This document shows positions 5,913 to 8,849 of a stretch of 8,849 bases of DNA, in pieces (the first letter of the stretch is position 1; every line of letters begins with the position of its first letter). The position numbers and the translations under genes are program-made. The stretch covers positions 4,748 through 13,596 of the forward strand of contig JAPUUO010000028.1 of the NCBI GenBank assembly GCA_026967815.1, written 5' to 3'. Below the pieces are notes generated by a model. It had not been told where the DNA came from and did not search any database. It saw only the letters and a list, made by a program, of their open reading frames with translations. Source of the stretch: Candidatus Bathyarchaeota archaeon (GTDB taxonomy: Archaea; Thermoproteota; Bathyarchaeia; Bathyarchaeales; Bathyarchaeaceae).

Positions 5913-7139
5913 ATGCCAAAAATATTGACTATAGAAGACTTCGACTTCAAGGGTAAGATAGTTCTGGCAAGGGTAGATTTTAACTCTCCAGTTGATCCTC
6001 AAACCAAAAGGGTCTTAGACGACACAAGAATTCGAGCCCACGCAGAAACGACAATTAGAGAATTGATGGAAGAAGGCGCTAAAGTCGTGATTCTGGCTCA
6101 TCAGGGCAGACAGGGCGAACCCGACTTTATTTCACTTCAGCAACACGCACGAATCTTAGGCAAAATTCTAGGCAAACCTGTGAAATTTGTGAATGGTGTG
6201 TTCAATGAAAAGGCGCAGCAAGCCATACGAGAACTTAAAGAAGGCGAAATTCTGGTGTTAGACAATGTTCGAACATTTGCTGGCGAGCAGAAGAAGGGAA
6301 CTCCGGAAGACCATGCGAAAACGGAGTTTGTGCAGAAGCTGGCTTCTTTGGCAGACGTTTTTGTTAATGATGCCTTTGCCGCAGCTCATCGGGCACATGT
6401 TTCAATCGTTGGGTTCACAGCTGTTTTGCCAAGCGCTGCTGGACGCATTATGGAAAAGGAACTCAAAGCCTTGGGAAAAGTCTTGCATGCGCCTGAAAAA
6501 CCAAGTGTCTATATTTTGGGTGGAGCCAAAGCAGACGATGCGCTGAGAATTTCGCAATACGTTTTGAAGAATAACATTGCCGATTACATATTGACTGGAG
6601 GTATTGCAGGTCACCTTTTTCTAGTTGCAAAAAGCGTTGACTTGGGAAAGCCTAACATGAAGCTTTTACAAAAGAAGGAACTAATGGGCTTGGTGCCGGG
6701 TATACGGAAACTGATCAAGAAATATCCCGGAAAAATCAAAGCCCCCACTGACCTCGCTGTAGACGATAACGGGAAAAGAAAGGAGATATCAAGTGAAGAG
6801 TTGCCAACCGACTATCCCATCTTTGACATAGGAACTGAAACGATTCGAGAATACGTCACCACAGTGAGCAACGCGAAGTCCATTGTAATTAGCGGACCTT
6901 TAGGCGTCTATGAGAATAGAGAATTCTTGGCCGGAACCAAGGAAGTTTTCGAGGCAATAGCGGCTTCGAAAGCGTTTAGTCTGGTTGGCGGGGGCCACAC
7001 CGTAGCTGCTGTTGAAGAACTGGGACTGGCAAATAAGATGGGCTACATTAGCACGGCTGGAGGCGCGTTGATAGAGTTTCTTATGGGCGAAGAGCTACCT
7101 GGCGTTGCTGCGTTGGAGAAAGCAGCGGCCAGAACCTAG
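5913..7139 (+). CDS. pgk: phosphoglycerate kinase, archaeal type
   Basis: A 408-residue cytosolic kinase interconverting 1,3-bisphosphoglycerate and ADP with 3-phosphoglycerate and ATP. Substrate residues are seen in ARVDFNSP (R20, D22, N24) and HQGR (63-66). Nucleotide-side motifs are GGAKADD (203-209, K206), SGPLGVYE, GGGHT (359-363) and STAGGALIEFL near the C-terminus. The H in GGGHT, where bacterial enzymes have D, and the overall length fit archaeal PGKs. The ATG is preceded by a strong GGAGATGA site (5901-5908). It follows gap by 74 bases in the same direction and uses the GAPDH product, so the two are probably cotranscribed. No clear oligo-T terminator follows it; the next feature is the 23S promoter region about 175 bases on. 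Confidence 0.96.
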   Translation: MPKILTIEDFDFKGKIVLARVDFNSPVDPQTKRVLDDTRIRAHAETTIRELMEEGAKVVILAHQGRQGEPDFISLQQHARILGKILGKPVKFVNGVFNEKAQQAIRELKEGEILVLDNVRTFAGEQKKGTPEDHAKTEFVQKLASLADVFVNDAFAAAHRAHVSIVGFTAVLPSAAGRIMEKELKALGKVLHAPEKPSVYILGGAKADDALRISQYVLKNNIADYILTGGIAGHLFLVAKSVDLGKPNMKLLQKKELMGLVPGIRKLIKKYPGKIKAPTDLAVDDNGKRKEISSEELPTDYPIFDIGTETIREYVTTVSNAKSIVISGPLGVYENREFLAGTKEVFEAIAASKAFSLVGGGHTVAAVEELGLANKMGYISTAGGALIEFLMGEELPGVAALEKAAART

Positions 7140-7315
7140 CTTCTAGTTTGCTGATCCTGAAATCATCCCAACAAAAATTAGTTTCATCGAGAATTCTGAT
7201 TAACTAGTAGAAACTCCGTTGGTTAACATGGAAAGCTCTTATTCTTTCATTCAAGAGCCGAAGATTTAACAGAAGTCTTAACATCGTCAAACCTTTATTA
7301 GGAGCCGCAGTAACG

Positions 7316-7322
7316 TTTATAT
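7316..7322 (+). promoter_or_regulatory. TATA box for the 23S rRNA gene
   Basis: TTTATAT preceded by AACG is the best archaeal TATA match in the window. Initiation about 25 bases downstream would fall near 7345, just before the first leader hairpin. With no 16S gene upstream, this is the natural promoter for 23S. The weaker TTTATTA at 7293 is an alternative. Confidence 0.55.
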
Positions 7323-7344
7323 CTGCAAACTGCGTCTTGAATTA

Positions 7345-7535
7345 AAATTGGCGATAAAGATGACGCCATAAAACGCTCCATCTAATATGCAATCCTTGAC
7401 CTCACAGTTAAAGGATGAAGGGTGGAGTGAGCTTTTCTCGCTCACAATGAACACCATGCAGAGTCCAACCGCATTAACATGGATATCTAACTGACTCCTC
7501 AACGTTAAACAGATGTCAACCCAAATAAGTAGGCC
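7345..7535 (+). ncRNA. structured 5' leader of the 23S transcript
   Basis: Several helices can be read directly: TGGCG/CGCCA at 7349-7353 and 7364-7368; CTCCATC/GGTGGAG at 7376-7382 and 7421-7427 (one G-U), enclosing ATCCTT/AAGGAT at 7392-7397 and 7411-7416; GTGAGC/GCTCAC at 7427-7432 and 7440-7445; and CCATG/CATGG at 7454-7458 and 7478-7482. This is a plausible external transcribed spacer of pre-23S. The bases nearest the 23S end may pair with the 3' flank outside the window to form the processing stem. The start at 7345 is inferred from the TATA box. Confidence 0.4.

Positions 7536-8849
<1,314 letters not shown>

Larger units (their letters stand above)
7140..7535 (+). other. pgk-23S intergenic region (396 bases)
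   Basis: No tRNA, 16S end or credible protein gene is visible. Its first half is AT-rich, with a 6-bp hairpin GCTCTT/AAGAGC (7235-7240, 7253-7258) around a T-rich loop that might help end the pgk transcript. A TTTATTA at 7293-7299 and a TTTATAT at 7316-7322 look like TATA boxes, and from about 7345 a run of hairpins leads into the 23S gene. Confidence 0.55.

Overview
The window looks like a chromosomal piece of an archaeon, most likely Candidatus Bathyarchaeia or a close relative; this lineage call is an inference from gene content, not a phylogeny. The archaeal signs are a 23S rRNA 5' domain whose beginning lines up with archaeal 23S, an archaeal-type phosphoglycerate kinase, a DUF4152-like protein (an archaeal family), AT-rich TATA-like boxes about 25-40 bases before genes, and GGTG/GAGG Shine-Dalgarno sequences matching the archaeal 16S tail. 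I see no mobile element, CRISPR array or tRNA.

Layout. (1) Positions 1-246: AT-rich intergenic DNA with a T8A9 tract and possible TATA boxes. (2) 247-1744 (+): an AMMECR1-domain protein overlapping nadC (quinolinate phosphoribosyltransferase) by 11 bases. (3) 1914-2606 (-): a DUF4152-like, probably RNase H-fold protein, convergent to nadC. (4) 2607-2922: a divergent intergenic region with inverted repeats and promoters. (5) 2923-4692 (+): a tight operon of a glycine-cleavage H-like lipoyl protein and a single-cysteine FAD/NAD(P)H disulfide reductase of the CoA-disulfide reductase/NADH oxidase family. (6) 4810-7139 (+): a bacterial-type (type I) GAPDH followed by an archaeal PGK, with a 12-bp palindrome at the GAPDH promoter. 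(7) 7140-7535: intergenic DNA with a good TATA box and a hairpin-rich leader. (8) 7536-8849: the first ~1.3 kb of 23S rRNA, running off the end.

How the genes fit together. GAPDH and PGK catalyse consecutive steps joining glyceraldehyde-3-phosphate and 3-phosphoglycerate. NadC supplies NAD, the cofactor used by both GAPDH and probably the disulfide reductase. The H protein with its reductase suggests lipoyl/thiol redox chemistry, perhaps glycine cleavage or synthesis. The 23S gene directly follows pgk with no 16S or tRNA before it, so it appears unlinked from 16S and to have its own promoter.

The points most worth a second look are the H-protein/CoADR-like pair, the stand-alone 23S gene with its structured leader, the bacterial GAPDH with altered S-loop residues, and the two symmetric DNA elements next to the gcvH and gap promoters.
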